From Streptomyces sp. NBC_00341 (GTDB lineage: Bacteria > Actinomycetota > Actinomycetes > Streptomycetales > Streptomycetaceae), in the NCBI RefSeq assembly GCF_041435055.1, contig NZ_CP108002.1:4526001-4590000 (forward strand): a stretch of 64,000 bases of DNA, written 5' to 3'. Shown here piece by piece: positions 33,494 to 42,397 of this stretch (its first letter is position 1; every line of letters begins with the position of its first letter). Both the position numbers and the translations under genes were made by a program. The notes under the pieces were generated by a model. That model was given only the letters and a program-made list of their open reading frames with translations. It did not search any database and was not told the DNA's origin.

Positions 33494-34273
33494 ATGGGAA
33501 CTGCGGCGGGAGGGGCCAGTTCCGGGCCTCGATATGTGCAGATCGCTGATGACCTCGTGCAGCAGATCCGGGCGGGGGTTCTCAAGGCCGGCGACATGGT
33601 GCCGAGCGAATCCGAGCTGGTGGACCGCTACGGCGTCTCCGGCGGGACGATCCGTAAGGCCATGGTCGAGGTGCGGGCGAGTGGGCTCGTCGAGACCCGG
33701 CACGGCAAGGGCTCGATCGTGAAGAACCGGCCCCCCGTACGGCACCGCTCCTCCGATCGCTTCCGGCGCTCGCTCCGGCAGGGTGGCCAGGCTGCGTACC
33801 TCGCGGAGTCCGCACAGTCCGGCGCCACCGCGAAGGTCAGCGTCCTCTACATCGGCCCCATGGACGCGCCCGAGGATGCCGCTGAGCGGCTGGGCGTTCC
33901 CGCCGGTACACAGGTGTTGGCCCGTCGGCGCCTCTACTTCCGTAACGGCACTCCGGTGGAAACCGCCTCGTCGTACCTGCCCTGGGACGTGGTGAAGGAG
34001 ATCCCCGAGCTGTTCGCCGAGAACCCCGGGGGCGGTGGCATCTACGCCCGGCTCGAAGACCACGGGCATGAGTTCGCAGAGTTCGTCGAGACGCTGCAAG
34101 CGCGCCCGGCCTCGAAGTCGGAGGCGTCGGAACTGGCGCTCAGCCCTGGTGCGCCCGTGGTTCACCTGATCCGGGAGGCCCGCACGACCGCGGGTCGCGT
34201 GGTCGAGGTGTGCGACACGCTCATGGCCGCTGACCAGTTCGTTTTCGAGTATCGGATCCCTGCTGGCGACTGA
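33494..34273 (+). CDS. KorSA-like GntR-family transfer repressor
   Basis: A 259-residue regulator from ATG 33494, with AGGAGG 12 bases and GGGAAGG 3 bases upstream. Winged helix about 12-75 (RYVQIADDLVQQIRAGVLKA, VPSESELVDRYGVSGGTIRK, HGKGSIV); UTRA domain about 95-250. By position beside pif-like Nudix and upstream of the transfer genes it corresponds to KorSA of pSAM2, which represses pra and thus replication and excision. Related inverted repeats flank both its own start and the following gene, supporting autoregulation and control of the 34413 operon. Confidence 0.9.
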   Translation: MGTAAGGASSGPRYVQIADDLVQQIRAGVLKAGDMVPSESELVDRYGVSGGTIRKAMVEVRASGLVETRHGKGSIVKNRPPVRHRSSDRFRRSLRQGGQAAYLAESAQSGATAKVSVLYIGPMDAPEDAAERLGVPAGTQVLARRRLYFRNGTPVETASSYLPWDVVKEIPELFAENPGGGGIYARLEDHGHEFAEFVETLQARPASKSEASELALSPGAPVVHLIREARTTAGRVVEVCDTLMAADQFVFEYRIPAGD

Positions 34274-34326
34274 CGTCCGCTCAACTTCCCGCAGCCCGTC
34301 GCGAGTTCTTCTTCGCGGCGGGTTGA

Positions 34327-34405
34327 CTCATGTATAGGAGTGATGCACTCTTCTTCATGTCACTCATATACATGAGTGACGGAGTTCAGCATCTATAGAG
34401 GAGTG
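34327..34405. promoter_or_regulatory. Operator array before the transfer operon
   Basis: ACTCATGTATAGGAGT (34327-34342), ACTCATATACATGAGT (34362-34377, the most symmetrical) and a weaker copy (34389-34405, atctatagaggagt) precede the ATG at 34413. They share the core of the site at 33458. Probably KorSA-like operators that overlap the promoter and ribosome-binding region. Confidence 0.7.
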
Positions 34406-34412
34406 ATCTGCT

Positions 34413-34772
34413 GTGCGTCAGATTCCCGTCGACACCTCCAGCGCTGTCGTGATGGTCGCCAAGACTCCGCAGGTGAAGGTGCGTGACCGCCGTACCGGTG
34501 AGATCGCCACCGACATGGAGACCGGTGCTCAGCTCTTGACCGTGGACGTGATGTTCGCGGCGAACGAGGAGGTGGAGATCCTGTCCGTCACCGTTCCGGA
34601 GCCCGGGATCAGCGGTGAGCTGTCCATGGGTACACCGGTCGCGCTCACCGGCCTGGTCGCCCGTCCGTGGGAGAACGACTTCAACGGCCAGCGGCGGCAC
34701 GGCATCGCGTTCCGCGCGGTCGCGGTCACCTCGCTCGCCGACGTCGCCGCCGCAGGGTCGAAGGCGGCCTGA
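34413..34772 (+). CDS. SCO3933-type regulatory protein of AICEs
   Basis: A 119-residue protein, with TAGAGGAG about 12 bases before its GTG. Beta-rich (VVMVAKTPQVKVRDRRTGEI, LTVDVMFAANEEVEIL, SVTVPEPGISGELSMGTPVA) like an OB-fold. It matches what is annotated as the SCO3933 family in Streptomyces elements, placed before traSA. Probable single-stranded DNA-binding or regulatory partner, but the biochemistry is not known to me. First gene of the transfer operon. Confidence 0.8.
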   Translation: MRQIPVDTSSAVVMVAKTPQVKVRDRRTGEIATDMETGAQLLTVDVMFAANEEVEILSVTVPEPGISGELSMGTPVALTGLVARPWENDFNGQRRHGIAFRAVAVTSLADVAAAGSKAA

Positions 34773-34774
34773 TC

Positions 34775-36127
34775 ATGACCGCCTTCACGGTCGCTCTGGT
34801 GCTGGTCGTCGCCGCTGCGGGTCTCCTGCGGTGGCGGCGCCCCGCCTGGTACTGGCTGGCCATCGGGGTCACTCTGGCCGCGCTGCGGGTCTTGGTCCGG
34901 TACCGCTCGGTCATGGACGCGTGCGGGTTGACCGTGCCGCCGGCGCGCTGGCGGTTAGCCCTGGCTCGAACCACCAACCGGCCGATACCCGAGCCCCGCC
35001 CACCGCGTATCCGGCGACTGCGGCCGACTCGCACCGGCCTGGTCCTGCGGCTCAAGCTCCGTCCCGGACAGGACGCTTTCGACATCGCCGCGGCCTCGGA
35101 CCGGCTTCGGCACTCGTTCTCGATGTTCGGCGTTACCTCGCGTGAGGTGCGGTCCGGTGTCGTCGAGGTGCGGATGACCGGATACGACGTGCTCAAGTGG
35201 GTGCAGATGCCTGCTGAGACGGAGACCCGGCCGATGCGGGTACCGGTCGCCCTTCGGGAGGACGGGTCGGTGCACTACCGCGACTACCGCGCGATACCTC
35301 ACGCCCTCACTCTCGGCGCTACGGAGTCCGGCAAGTCGGTCTACCAACGCAACCTGGTCGCCGGCCTCGCTCCCATGGACGTTGCCCTCGTCGGCATCGA
35401 CTGCAAACAGGGAGTCGAACTCTTCCCGCTGGCCCGCCGGTTCTCAGCGCTGGCCGACAGCCCGGACACCGCTGCCGAACTCCTCGATGCACTCGTGGCG
35501 CGGATGGCGGACGTCTACCGCCTCATCCGTACCCAGCAGCGCATCACCGTCGATGTGCCGGACGCGGAGATCGCCGCCGACATCTGGGACCTCCCTGATG
35601 AGCTCCGCCCGACCCCGGTCGTCGTCCTGGTCGACGAGGTGGCCGAACTCGCCCTGTACGCAACGAAGGAGGAGGAGAGACGGCGGGACCGCATCATCAC
35701 CGCCCTGGTCCGTCTCGCACAGCTCGGCCGCGCGTCCGGCATCTACCTCGAAATCTGCGGACAGCGCTTCGGCTCCGAACTCGGCAAGGGCATCACCATG
35801 CTCCGCGCCCAACTCACCGGCCGCACCGCCCACCGTCTCAACGACGAGACCTCCGCCAACATGGCCTTCGGTGACATCGCCCCGGACGCGGTCCTCGCCG
35901 CCATCCAGATTCCCGCCGAACTGAGAGGCCTCGCCATCGCGGGAGACGCGTCCGGCGGTTGGTACCGCATCCGCGCTCCGCACACCTCGCTCCGCCAGGC
36001 CGCGAACCTCTGCAACCGGTACGCGGACAGGACCCCGGACCTGCCAGAGCTGGCCCCTTTCCGGCCCACCACCGGCACCGCCACCGAGCTTGTGCCATCG
36101 GCGAAGGCCTCTCCGGCCACCGCCTGA
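34775..36127 (+). CDS. FtsK/SpoIIIE-type conjugative DNA translocase (TraSA/TraB)
   Basis: A 450-residue protein with a membrane helix pair at 4-45, an unassigned segment to about 170, then an FtsK motor: Walker A GATESGKS (181-188) and Walker B VVVLVDE (about 282-288). Mycelial transfer in Streptomyces elements requires only this type of protein, which moves double-stranded DNA. ATG 34775 lies two bases after the preceding stop. The C-terminus lacks a clear gamma domain but carries the usual winged-helix-like tail (QIPAELRGLAIAG). Confidence 0.93.
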   Translation: MTAFTVALVLVVAAAGLLRWRRPAWYWLAIGVTLAALRVLVRYRSVMDACGLTVPPARWRLALARTTNRPIPEPRPPRIRRLRPTRTGLVLRLKLRPGQDAFDIAAASDRLRHSFSMFGVTSREVRSGVVEVRMTGYDVLKWVQMPAETETRPMRVPVALREDGSVHYRDYRAIPHALTLGATESGKSVYQRNLVAGLAPMDVALVGIDCKQGVELFPLARRFSALADSPDTAAELLDALVARMADVYRLIRTQQRITVDVPDAEIAADIWDLPDELRPTPVVVLVDEVAELALYATKEEERRRDRIITALVRLAQLGRASGIYLEICGQRFGSELGKGITMLRAQLTGRTAHRLNDETSANMAFGDIAPDAVLAAIQIPAELRGLAIAGDASGGWYRIRAPHTSLRQAANLCNRYADRTPDLPELAPFRPTTGTATELVPSAKASPATA

Positions 36128-36207
36128 TCTCTCCCCCCACCCGGTAGGCGTGACCGTCTTCGCGCCGAGTCCCTACCACTGCCATGCCCAGAGAAGGGAG
36201 AACCGCC

Positions 36208-36393
36208 ATGTGCCCCGACTGCGAGGACTTCGCCCGGACCGTGCTTCTGCTCGGGCAACTCGCTCTATACGCCGACATGGGCGGCGCCGACCTCGACTTC
36301 GTGGCCGTCGTCAGCCCGTCCCTCGCCGTGTCGCTGCCGGAGCCGCCGCCGGGCACGTTCCCGGACGACTCCGACCCTGCTGAGGACTCCTGA
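36208..36393 (+). CDS. Small element protein with N-terminal CPDC motif
   Basis: 61 residues. ATG 36208 has GAAGGGAG 8-10 bases upstream. Cys2-x2-Cys5 then a helical segment (FARTVLLLGQLALYADMGGA) and an acidic end. Stop overlaps the next start (TGATG). A small protein at this place is typical of AICE transfer operons; function unknown. Confidence 0.6.
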   Translation: MCPDCEDFARTVLLLGQLALYADMGGADLDFVAVVSPSLAVSLPEPPPGTFPDDSDPAEDS

Positions 36394-37058
36394 TGGGCGC
36401 CCGGCACGGTCTCCGGATCGACGCGGTGTTGATCCAGGCGGTTATCGCCGGAGCCTTGTCCTTCGCCCACCTGCACGACCTCGCCGCCGCGGCCGGACAG
36501 GACGGCTGGAAGGCATGGGCCTACCCGGTCAGCGTCGACCTGCTCCTTGTCGCCGCCTGGCGTCGGCTGCGCAGTGAGGGCCCGTCTCGGTTGGCCTGGT
36601 GCTGGTTCCTGATCGCCCTGTTCGCCTCGCTCGGCGCCAACGTCGCCACCGCCGGGTTCCTCGACCTGGCCGACCCGCCGGCCCCGCTCCGGCTCGGCAT
36701 CGCCGGATGGCCCGCACTCGCCTTCCTCGGCGGCACTCTCCTCGCCCACTCGTCGGGGAAGCCGGAGCCAGCTCCGCCAGCCGCCGTCACGGAGGCGAAG
36801 AACGTCGGGCCGACGCGTGTGCCTGACGCCGCCCCGATCCCATCCCAGGCCGATGAACCCCTCGCGACAAAGGCCCTGTCCTCGCCCCCGGCCTCGTCCC
36901 CGGATCCGCCCGTTCCCGCCGTGCTGATCGACCACGCCCGCAAGGTCGCCGACGAGTACCGCACCCGCACCGGATCACCGATCGACACCGACACCCTCCG
37001 CTCTCGCCTCGGCGTTCCGCCCCACCTCGCCGACGCCATCGCCGCCCGCCTCAGCTGA
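36393..37058 (+). CDS. Spread protein with DUF2637 membrane domain (SpdB/TraJ-like)
   Basis: A 221-residue protein with four predicted membrane helices (about 10-25, 45-57, 69-88 and 98-117), then a disordered Pro/Ala stretch (118-175) and a C-terminal helix-turn-helix-like region (TDTLRSRLGVPPHLADAIAA). DUF2637 proteins occur in AICEs beside FtsK-type transfer genes and are linked to intramycelial spread. Coupled to the preceding gene by one base. Confidence 0.82.
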   Translation: MGARHGLRIDAVLIQAVIAGALSFAHLHDLAAAAGQDGWKAWAYPVSVDLLLVAAWRRLRSEGPSRLAWCWFLIALFASLGANVATAGFLDLADPPAPLRLGIAGWPALAFLGGTLLAHSSGKPEPAPPAAVTEAKNVGPTRVPDAAPIPSQADEPLATKALSSPPASSPDPPVPAVLIDHARKVADEYRTRTGSPIDTDTLRSRLGVPPHLADAIAARLS

Positions 37059-37076
37059 CCGCAAAGGAGAACTGAG

Positions 37077-37262
37077 ATGACCCACGATCCCGCCGACCTG
37101 ACCGTGGACGACTACCTCGACGGAGCGCGTGAGATGGCCGCAGCCGGACGCCCCTTCCTCGCCCACCTGCTCGCCGAGGAAGCCGCACGGCGCATCGACG
37201 ACCCGGCCACCGCCCGCAGCATCCGCGCCCAGTACACCGACCCGACGACCGACAGGGGCTGA
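37077..37262 (+). CDS. Small helical element protein
   Basis: 61 residues, AAAGGAG 6-8 bases before ATG. Acidic N-terminus (MTHDPADLTVDDYLDGAREM) and one or two helices ending in RSIRAQYTDPTTDRG. No motif. Sits within the Spd cluster. Confidence 0.65.
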   Translation: MTHDPADLTVDDYLDGAREMAAAGRPFLAHLLAEEAARRIDDPATARSIRAQYTDPTTDRG

Positions 37263-37267
37263 CCGGC

Positions 37268-37459
37268 ATGCCCGCCCGCGACAGCTTCCACTCCGTGATG
37301 CGTATCGGCCCCGTGCAGATCGGCACCCACCGCGACCGCACCGGCCGCACCGCCCACGCCGCCGTCTGCACTGCCGACCGCTGCGGCTGGTCCGCCGACT
37401 ACTCCAGCCGGACCGCCGCCCAACTCGCCGCCCGTACCCACCGCTGCACCGTCCGTTAG
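37268..37459 (+). CDS. Mobile element transfer protein (SpdA-like small Cys/His protein)
   Basis: 63 residues with CTADRCGW and a C-terminal HRC, giving a Cys-x4-Cys...His-x-Cys zinc pattern. The core matches proteins annotated as mobile element transfer protein in Streptomyces. Only 5 bases separate it from the preceding gene. Role in plasmid spreading is by analogy. Confidence 0.75.
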   Translation: MPARDSFHSVMRIGPVQIGTHRDRTGRTAHAAVCTADRCGWSADYSSRTAAQLAARTHRCTVR

Positions 37460-37471
37460 GAGACAGCGTCC

Positions 37472-37627
37472 ATGGACGTCCCCCTCTGGATCGCCCTGCT
37501 GGTCGTCGGCTACCTCGGCATCAAGCTCTTCCGTCCGCCGGTGTGGCTGATCTGCGTGCTCCTCGTCGGCGGCTACCTCCTCGCCGACAGCCTCTTCGCC
37601 TCCGTCATCGACACCGCCGTCAAGTAA
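37472..37627 (+). CDS. Small membrane protein in the spread cluster
   Basis: 51 residues from ATG 37472, with TAGGAGA about 8 bases upstream. Two short hydrophobic helices (VPLWIALLVVGYLGI and WLICVLLVGGYLLAD) joined by KLFRPP. Similar very short membrane genes are present in spd clusters of pIJ101/pSAM2-type elements. Too short for a family call. Confidence 0.7.
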   Translation: MDVPLWIALLVVGYLGIKLFRPPVWLICVLLVGGYLLADSLFASVIDTAVK

Positions 37628-37654
37628 CCCGCGCCCGGGAGAGGAGAACCACCC

Positions 37655-37969
37655 ATGTTCCAGCCCAAGATCCCGACCATGCCGCAGACCTCGGGCCTGG
37701 TCACCCCGCCCGCCGTCATCCAGCCGACCACCATCACGCCGGGCACGCCTGCCCCGGCACCCGCCGCCGCCCCTGCGCCGGCCCGTCGGGTCGTACAGCT
37801 CACCCCCGGCACCGCGGTCGCGCTCGTCGGTGCCGGTACTGCCGTCGTCCTGGTCGTCGGCACCGTCCTGGTCTCGCTGCTCCTGGCGGTCGCTGTCACC
37901 AGCGCATCGGTCGCCGTCTGCGCGGTCGTCCTGCGCTCCCTGATCGCGTCCGACGCCAAACGCCGCTGA
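37655..37969 (+). CDS. SpdD-like small membrane protein
   Basis: 104 residues. AGGAGAA site 9 bases before ATG. A Pro/Thr/Ala-rich N-terminal half (PTMPQTSGLVTPPAVIQPT) precedes a long hydrophobic segment (about 52-90) that forms one or two helices, ending in a basic tail. This Pro-Thr plus helix layout is characteristic of SpdD proteins required for plasmid spread. Confidence 0.75.
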   Translation: MFQPKIPTMPQTSGLVTPPAVIQPTTITPGTPAPAPAAAPAPARRVVQLTPGTAVALVGAGTAVVLVVGTVLVSLLLAVAVTSASVAVCAVVLRSLIASDAKRR

Positions 37970-38060
37970 CCGGCCCCCGGGCGGCCTCGATACCGCCAAG
38001 CATCCGCCGCCCGGGAGCCGTGCCCACCGATCGATCTCGCAACCGGAAGGAACCCCCAGC

Positions 38061-39476
38061 ATGGCCCACCGGCCCTCACCCTCGAAACAGAAGCGGTCCA
38101 TGCACGCCCCACAGCTCGACCCGACCGTCCTCGGGGACGTCCTGCGGGTGGCCTCGGCCTCCGACTACTCCCGCTGGGAGGACCAGATCCGCCGCACCGG
38201 CGGCTGTGCCGACCCCGTCCATCTGAGCGGCTGGGTAACCCACAAGGACAAGACCACCGGCGAGACCCTGCACCGCTACTCGACCGCGTACGAGCCGGGC
38301 GGGCGCCTCCGTATCGCCTGTGGCAACCGCCGCGCCTCCCGCTGCCCTTCCTGCGCCTGGACCTACGCGGGCGACACCTACCACCTGATCCGCGCCGGCC
38401 TCGCCGGAGACGACCGCCGAGACATCACCACCGCCGTCCGCGACCACCCGCGCGTCTTCGCCACCCTCACCGCACCCTCGTTCGGCCCTGTCCACAACCG
38501 CCCCGACCGGGGCACCTGCCGGTGCGGCACCGCCCACGCCTCGGACTCCGGCGACTTGGGCTCCGCCCTTGATCCGGAGACCTACGACTACGCGGGCGCC
38601 GTGCTCTTCAACAACCACGCCGGGGAGCTCTGGCAGCGTTTCACCACCCGACTCCGCCGCGAACTCGCCATCCACGCAGGAATCCCACGCCGTGAGCTGG
38701 GCGACCATCTCCGCGTCTCCTTCGGCAAGGTCGCCGAATTCCAGAAGCGCGGAGCCCTCCACTTCCACGCCGTCGTACGTCTCGACGGCCCGGAGGGACC
38801 TTGTACTCCGCCGCCCTCTTGGGCCACGGTCGGTCTCCTCACTGACACGATCCGCGCCGCAGCCGCGCACTCGTACACGTCGGTCTCCGTCCCGGCTGCC
38901 GGTGAACAGTCGTCTCGGACCTTTCGATGGGGCCGACAGCTCGACGTCCGCCCGGTCAAGGCCTTCGGCGACGGGTCAGATGTCACCGAACAGGCAGTTG
39001 CCTCGTACGTGGCCAAGTACGCCACCAAAGCCGCCGAGAACACCGGCACCCTGGACCGCCGTATCGGTGAACTCGCCGAACTCGACCGCCACCGCGTTCC
39101 CGATCACACCCGTCGGCTCATCACCGCATGCCGTGAGCTCGACAGCCTCTATCCGGACCGGCGCCTCTGGGCCTGGGCCCACATGCTCGGCTTCCGCGGC
39201 CACTTCTCGTCCAAGTCCCGCACCTACTCGACGACCCTCGGTGCCCTCCGCCAGGAACGCGCCGACTACCGCGCCGCCCAGGAAGCGCCCGCCCTCGGCC
39301 TCGCCGACCGTGAACCGGACACCGTCCTCGTCCTGACCGACTGGCAGTACGCCGGACACGGGCACACCCCCGGCGAAGGGGCCCTTGCCGCCACCATCGC
39401 CCGTGACCTCCAGACCAACCGCGAGACCGCCCGCGAGGCACTGAACGCTCGCACCGCCGACGAAGGGGAGTGGTGA
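38061..39476 (+). CDS. repSA: RepSA rolling-circle replication initiator (HUH)
   Basis: A 471-residue protein with AGGAA 10-12 bases before ATG 38061. Two Cys motifs (RCPSC 94-98; CRC near 153) surround a motif-1 like FATLTAPS (133-140). The HUH is HFH (234-236, GALHFHAVV), and ASYVAKYATKAAE supplies the catalytic Tyr/Lys region further on. It nicks the element's double-strand origin after excision, as in pSAM2 and SLP1-type AICEs. Overlaps the xis start. Confidence 0.93.
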   Translation: MAHRPSPSKQKRSMHAPQLDPTVLGDVLRVASASDYSRWEDQIRRTGGCADPVHLSGWVTHKDKTTGETLHRYSTAYEPGGRLRIACGNRRASRCPSCAWTYAGDTYHLIRAGLAGDDRRDITTAVRDHPRVFATLTAPSFGPVHNRPDRGTCRCGTAHASDSGDLGSALDPETYDYAGAVLFNNHAGELWQRFTTRLRRELAIHAGIPRRELGDHLRVSFGKVAEFQKRGALHFHAVVRLDGPEGPCTPPPSWATVGLLTDTIRAAAAHSYTSVSVPAAGEQSSRTFRWGRQLDVRPVKAFGDGSDVTEQAVASYVAKYATKAAENTGTLDRRIGELAELDRHRVPDHTRRLITACRELDSLYPDRRLWAWAHMLGFRGHFSSKSRTYSTTLGALRQERADYRAAQEAPALGLADREPDTVLVLTDWQYAGHGHTPGEGALAATIARDLQTNRETAREALNARTADEGEW

Positions 39477-39478
39477 CC

Positions 39479-39691
39479 GTGGACCGACTGCTCACCGTGG
39501 GTCAGGTCGCCGAACGCCTCGGCACCGGTCTCCGCTTCCCACGTCGGCTCATCGAGGAACGCCGCATCGCGTTCGTCAAGGTCGGCCGACACGTCCGCAT
39601 CCGGGAAAGTGCCGTGGACGAGTACGTCAGTGCCCACACGGTGGCACCGATCGTCCTGCGGCCCACCTCGCCGTACCGGCGGGCCGCCTGA
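39479..39691 (+). CDS. xis: Excisionase (Xis), MerR-like HTH
   Basis: 70 residues from GTG 39479; GTG 39470 and 39473 are alternatives, but GGGGAG then lies too close. RLLTVGQVAERLGT then RRLIEERRIAFVKVGRHVRI is the classic winged helix of directionality factors. TGATG overlaps the int start, as in pSAM2. Confidence 0.9.
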   Translation: MDRLLTVGQVAERLGTGLRFPRRLIEERRIAFVKVGRHVRIRESAVDEYVSAHTVAPIVLRPTSPYRRAA

Positions 39692-40839
39692 TGGCCGGCA
39701 AGCGCAAGTCCCGCCGCGCCTTCGGCCGGATTCGTAAGCTGCCGTCCGGCCGCTTCCAGGCTCGATACCCGGGGCCCGACGGCGTGCTGCGCGCCGCTGA
39801 TCGAACGTTCGCCACCACGACGGACGCCGATCGCTGGCTGGGACGGAAGCGCATCGAGATGGAAGAGGGCCGCTGGCTCGACCCCGCCGAGGGACAGGCG
39901 ACCGTCCGCGACTGGCCGGCGCGCTGGCTCGCCGCTGTCTCCCCGCAGCTGAAGCACAAGACGCAGGCGTCGTACCGATCCCTGGTCAACTCACTGATCG
40001 TTCCGGCTCTCGGTGATCGTGAGCTGTCCAGCCTCCGGCCGATCACCGTCGTCGAGTGGGTCGGCTCGATGAAGACCAGGGGTCTCAGCGCGTCGCGGAT
40101 CAGGCAGGCGTACCGGGTGCTCTCGCAGATCATGCGGGCGGCCGTCGACAACGAGCTGATCGGGCAGACGCCTTGCAGGGGAGTGAAATTACCTCGGATG
40201 CCGCAGACCGAGCCGCACATCCTCACCCCGCTGGAAGCCTCGCGGATCGTCCGGAGCGCGACCAAGCCGCATGACCTGCTGATCTCCTTGCTGGCCTACG
40301 CGGGTCTGCGGGTCGGCGAGGCGTTCGCGTTGCGGCGGGGAGACATCGATGTACCCGGCGGCCTGGTCGTCGTTGACGAGAACTTGGCGGAAGCGAACGG
40401 TGCCCTCGTCTTCGACACTCCCAAGTCCCATCAGAAACGAGTCCTGCGGATCGGCCCCTCGCTTGCGACGCGCATCGGCCGGCACTTGGAGACGCTGCCG
40501 GGCGGAGAGGACGCCCTCCTCTTCGTCACGCCCGGTGGCAAGCCCCTGCGCTACAACCAGTGGCGCAAGGCGTACTTCGATCCCGCCGTCTCGGCTGCTG
40601 GCCTGACCGATGTCACCCCACATGATCTGCGTGCCTCGCACGGCACATGGGTCGCCGACCGGTACGGCGTCATGACCGCTGCTCATCGGCTCGGCCACTC
40701 GAACGCGAGCGTCACTACCCGGCACTACGCCCGGCCTGTCGTCGGCCGTGACGAACAGGTTGCCGAAGCGGCGGACTCCTGGCTCAGTGGCAACGAAGAC
40801 AATGACGACGGCTCAGCTGCGGTGCCTGCTCAGACGTGA
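39691..40839 (+). CDS. int: Tyrosine site-specific integrase
   Basis: A 382-residue integrase. An N-terminal basic arm-binding segment, a core-binding SAM-like domain (about 70-165) and a catalytic domain with Arg207 (YAGLRVGE), His311-x2-Arg314 (HDLR), His336 (RLGHSN) and the nucleophile Tyr346 (TRHYARP). It recombines attP with the 3' half of tRNA-Ser(UGA). It ends 1.86 kb from attR, whereas in pSAM2-type elements int adjoins att. Confidence 0.95.
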   Translation: MAGKRKSRRAFGRIRKLPSGRFQARYPGPDGVLRAADRTFATTTDADRWLGRKRIEMEEGRWLDPAEGQATVRDWPARWLAAVSPQLKHKTQASYRSLVNSLIVPALGDRELSSLRPITVVEWVGSMKTRGLSASRIRQAYRVLSQIMRAAVDNELIGQTPCRGVKLPRMPQTEPHILTPLEASRIVRSATKPHDLLISLLAYAGLRVGEAFALRRGDIDVPGGLVVVDENLAEANGALVFDTPKSHQKRVLRIGPSLATRIGRHLETLPGGEDALLFVTPGGKPLRYNQWRKAYFDPAVSAAGLTDVTPHDLRASHGTWVADRYGVMTAAHRLGHSNASVTTRHYARPVVGRDEQVAEAADSWLSGNEDNDDGSAAVPAQT

Positions 40840-40853
40840 TCTAGAGTCAGTCT

Positions 40854-41090
40854 TCAAACAGATCTCGCCCAGAGCAGGAATGTCGCCAGACTGACCGCTG
40901 CCTCGTAGGAGGTGGCGGTCTGGTCGTATCTGGTCGCGATACCGCGCGGAGCCTTTAGCCGGTTGAAGCAGCGCTCAGCGACGTTGCGTCGGCGGTAGAC
41001 CTGCCGGTCGAATGCCGGTGGCCGGCCGCCGTCCGTTGTCGGTCTATGAGAGTTGACCGGCACCCACCCCTTCACCACCCACCCGACCAC
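40854..41090 (-). pseudogene. IS5-family transposase remnant (C-terminal fragment)
   Basis: A frame of 78 residues whose last 55 match the C-terminal end of IS5/IS112-type DDE transposases (GGRPPAFDRQVYRRRNVAER, then RGIATRYDQTATSYEAAVSL). The N-terminal residues do not match and the catalytic DDE start is missing. Marks an insertion event beside int, between int and the PQQ lipoprotein gene. Confidence 0.8.
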
Positions 41091-41116
41091 GAGTTGATCT
41101 TCCTGTTGTGCGGTAC

Positions 41117-42397
41117 TCAGCCCTCGGTGGGGTAGGCGAGGAGCTCACCGTCCACCAGGGCCAGGCCCTGGTACTCGTTTACCAATACTGGAGCGACGTC
41201 GAGCCCGGCGGGCCTGTCCTTGCCGGTCCGGGCATCAAGGGCCACCGCGGTGGTCGACGAGGCGCGAGCGTAGATCCTGCCGTGCCAGGATGCTGTGACC
41301 TTGGGGGCGAAACGGCCGTCAGCCTGGCCGTCCTCCAGCCGCCAGAGTTCCTTGCCGCTGGTGGAGTCCAGGGCGATGAGAAGGCTCTGAGACGTGCAGA
41401 CGAGTGTCTTGGCCTGGTCGAACGGGCAGCTCAAACCGTCCAGGCCCTTGGGCACGTCCGCCTGTACCTTGCCGGTCCCAGGCTTCAGAAGCCGGTCGAA
41501 GCGTGTGCCCTCGTCGCCGGCGTAGCCCTGCACCCGGACGAGGGACGGGCCGGCAGATTCGACGGTGGTGTCACCGATGTACTTCTCTGTCCGCCACTTC
41601 TCCTTGCCGGTGGCCGGGTCGAGACCGACCAGCTGGTCGGGGCCGAATCCGCCGAGAATGTCGACGCCTACCGCGGCCTCCGCGGTGACGGCCCGCGTCC
41701 GAACGTTCTGTGCTGTCCACCGCACCTGGTGGGTAGCGATATCGATACCGGCCGTCACCGCGTTGTAGCCAGTGTTCACGGTCACGATGACGTTGCCGCC
41801 CGCGAAGCCGACCACCTGAGCCTCGGGCGTAGAACTGTCCCCCTCTGCCCATGCTCGCGGGATTTTAAGCGATGTGCTCCACGCGGCCTTTCCTGTCTCG
41901 GGCGTGGTGGCGACGACCTCAAGCTCCATCGAGGGCGACTGCGTTCCAACGCCGGGCTGTCTGGTGACGAACGTCGTCACGACCAGGGAGCCATCGGCCG
42001 ACACGAGCGGCGCGGTCGCATCATCGTCTTCGCCCAAGGCCTCCGCGCGCGGGCGCGCCACCGCCACCACCTTCCCGGTGGTCAGGTCCACGGTCTGCAT
42101 TCGGTCGGCGGAGGCCACATACGCCGACGTACGGTGCAGGGCCACCGCGAGGTCACGCACATCGCCCAGCAGATTGGTCCGGCCCGCCGTCGCCTCCGGC
42201 GGCAGGACCACCGCTCCCCGAGCCGTGAACGACTCTGGCGGATCGTGCGGAACGCGCTCCGGCTTCCCCTTTTCTGCGGGCCCTTTCGAGGAGGAAGCCG
42301 ACGGCGCCCCGTCTGCCGGACCGCTGTCCGCCGGTGAACCGCAGGCCGAAAGGCCAATGGCGAGAAGTGCAACAAGACAGAACCGCCGCGCGCGCAT
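41117..42397 (-). CDS. PQQ-like beta-propeller lipoprotein
   Basis: A 426-residue lipoprotein from ATG 42397 with a GGAAAGGGAG site 4-10 bases upstream; a longer frame exists upstream without support. Lipobox IGLSAC at Cys20. About six repeats with the outer-strand pattern (VDLTTGKVVA, LDPATGKEKWRTE, LDSTSGKELWRLED, LDARTGKDRP) form a PQQ-type propeller. Extracytoplasmic binding or scaffold role. Lies between the IS5 remnant and attR; normal host-like GC. Cargo of the element or later insertion. Confidence 0.85.
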   Translation of the reverse strand: MRARRFCLVALLAIGLSACGSPADSGPADGAPSASSSKGPAEKGKPERVPHDPPESFTARGAVVLPPEATAGRTNLLGDVRDLAVALHRTSAYVASADRMQTVDLTTGKVVAVARPRAEALGEDDDATAPLVSADGSLVVTTFVTRQPGVGTQSPSMELEVVATTPETGKAAWSTSLKIPRAWAEGDSSTPEAQVVGFAGGNVIVTVNTGYNAVTAGIDIATHQVRWTAQNVRTRAVTAEAAVGVDILGGFGPDQLVGLDPATGKEKWRTEKYIGDTTVESAGPSLVRVQGYAGDEGTRFDRLLKPGTGKVQADVPKGLDGLSCPFDQAKTLVCTSQSLLIALDSTSGKELWRLEDGQADGRFAPKVTASWHGRIYARASSTTAVALDARTGKDRPAGLDVAPVLVNEYQGLALVDGELLAYPTEG

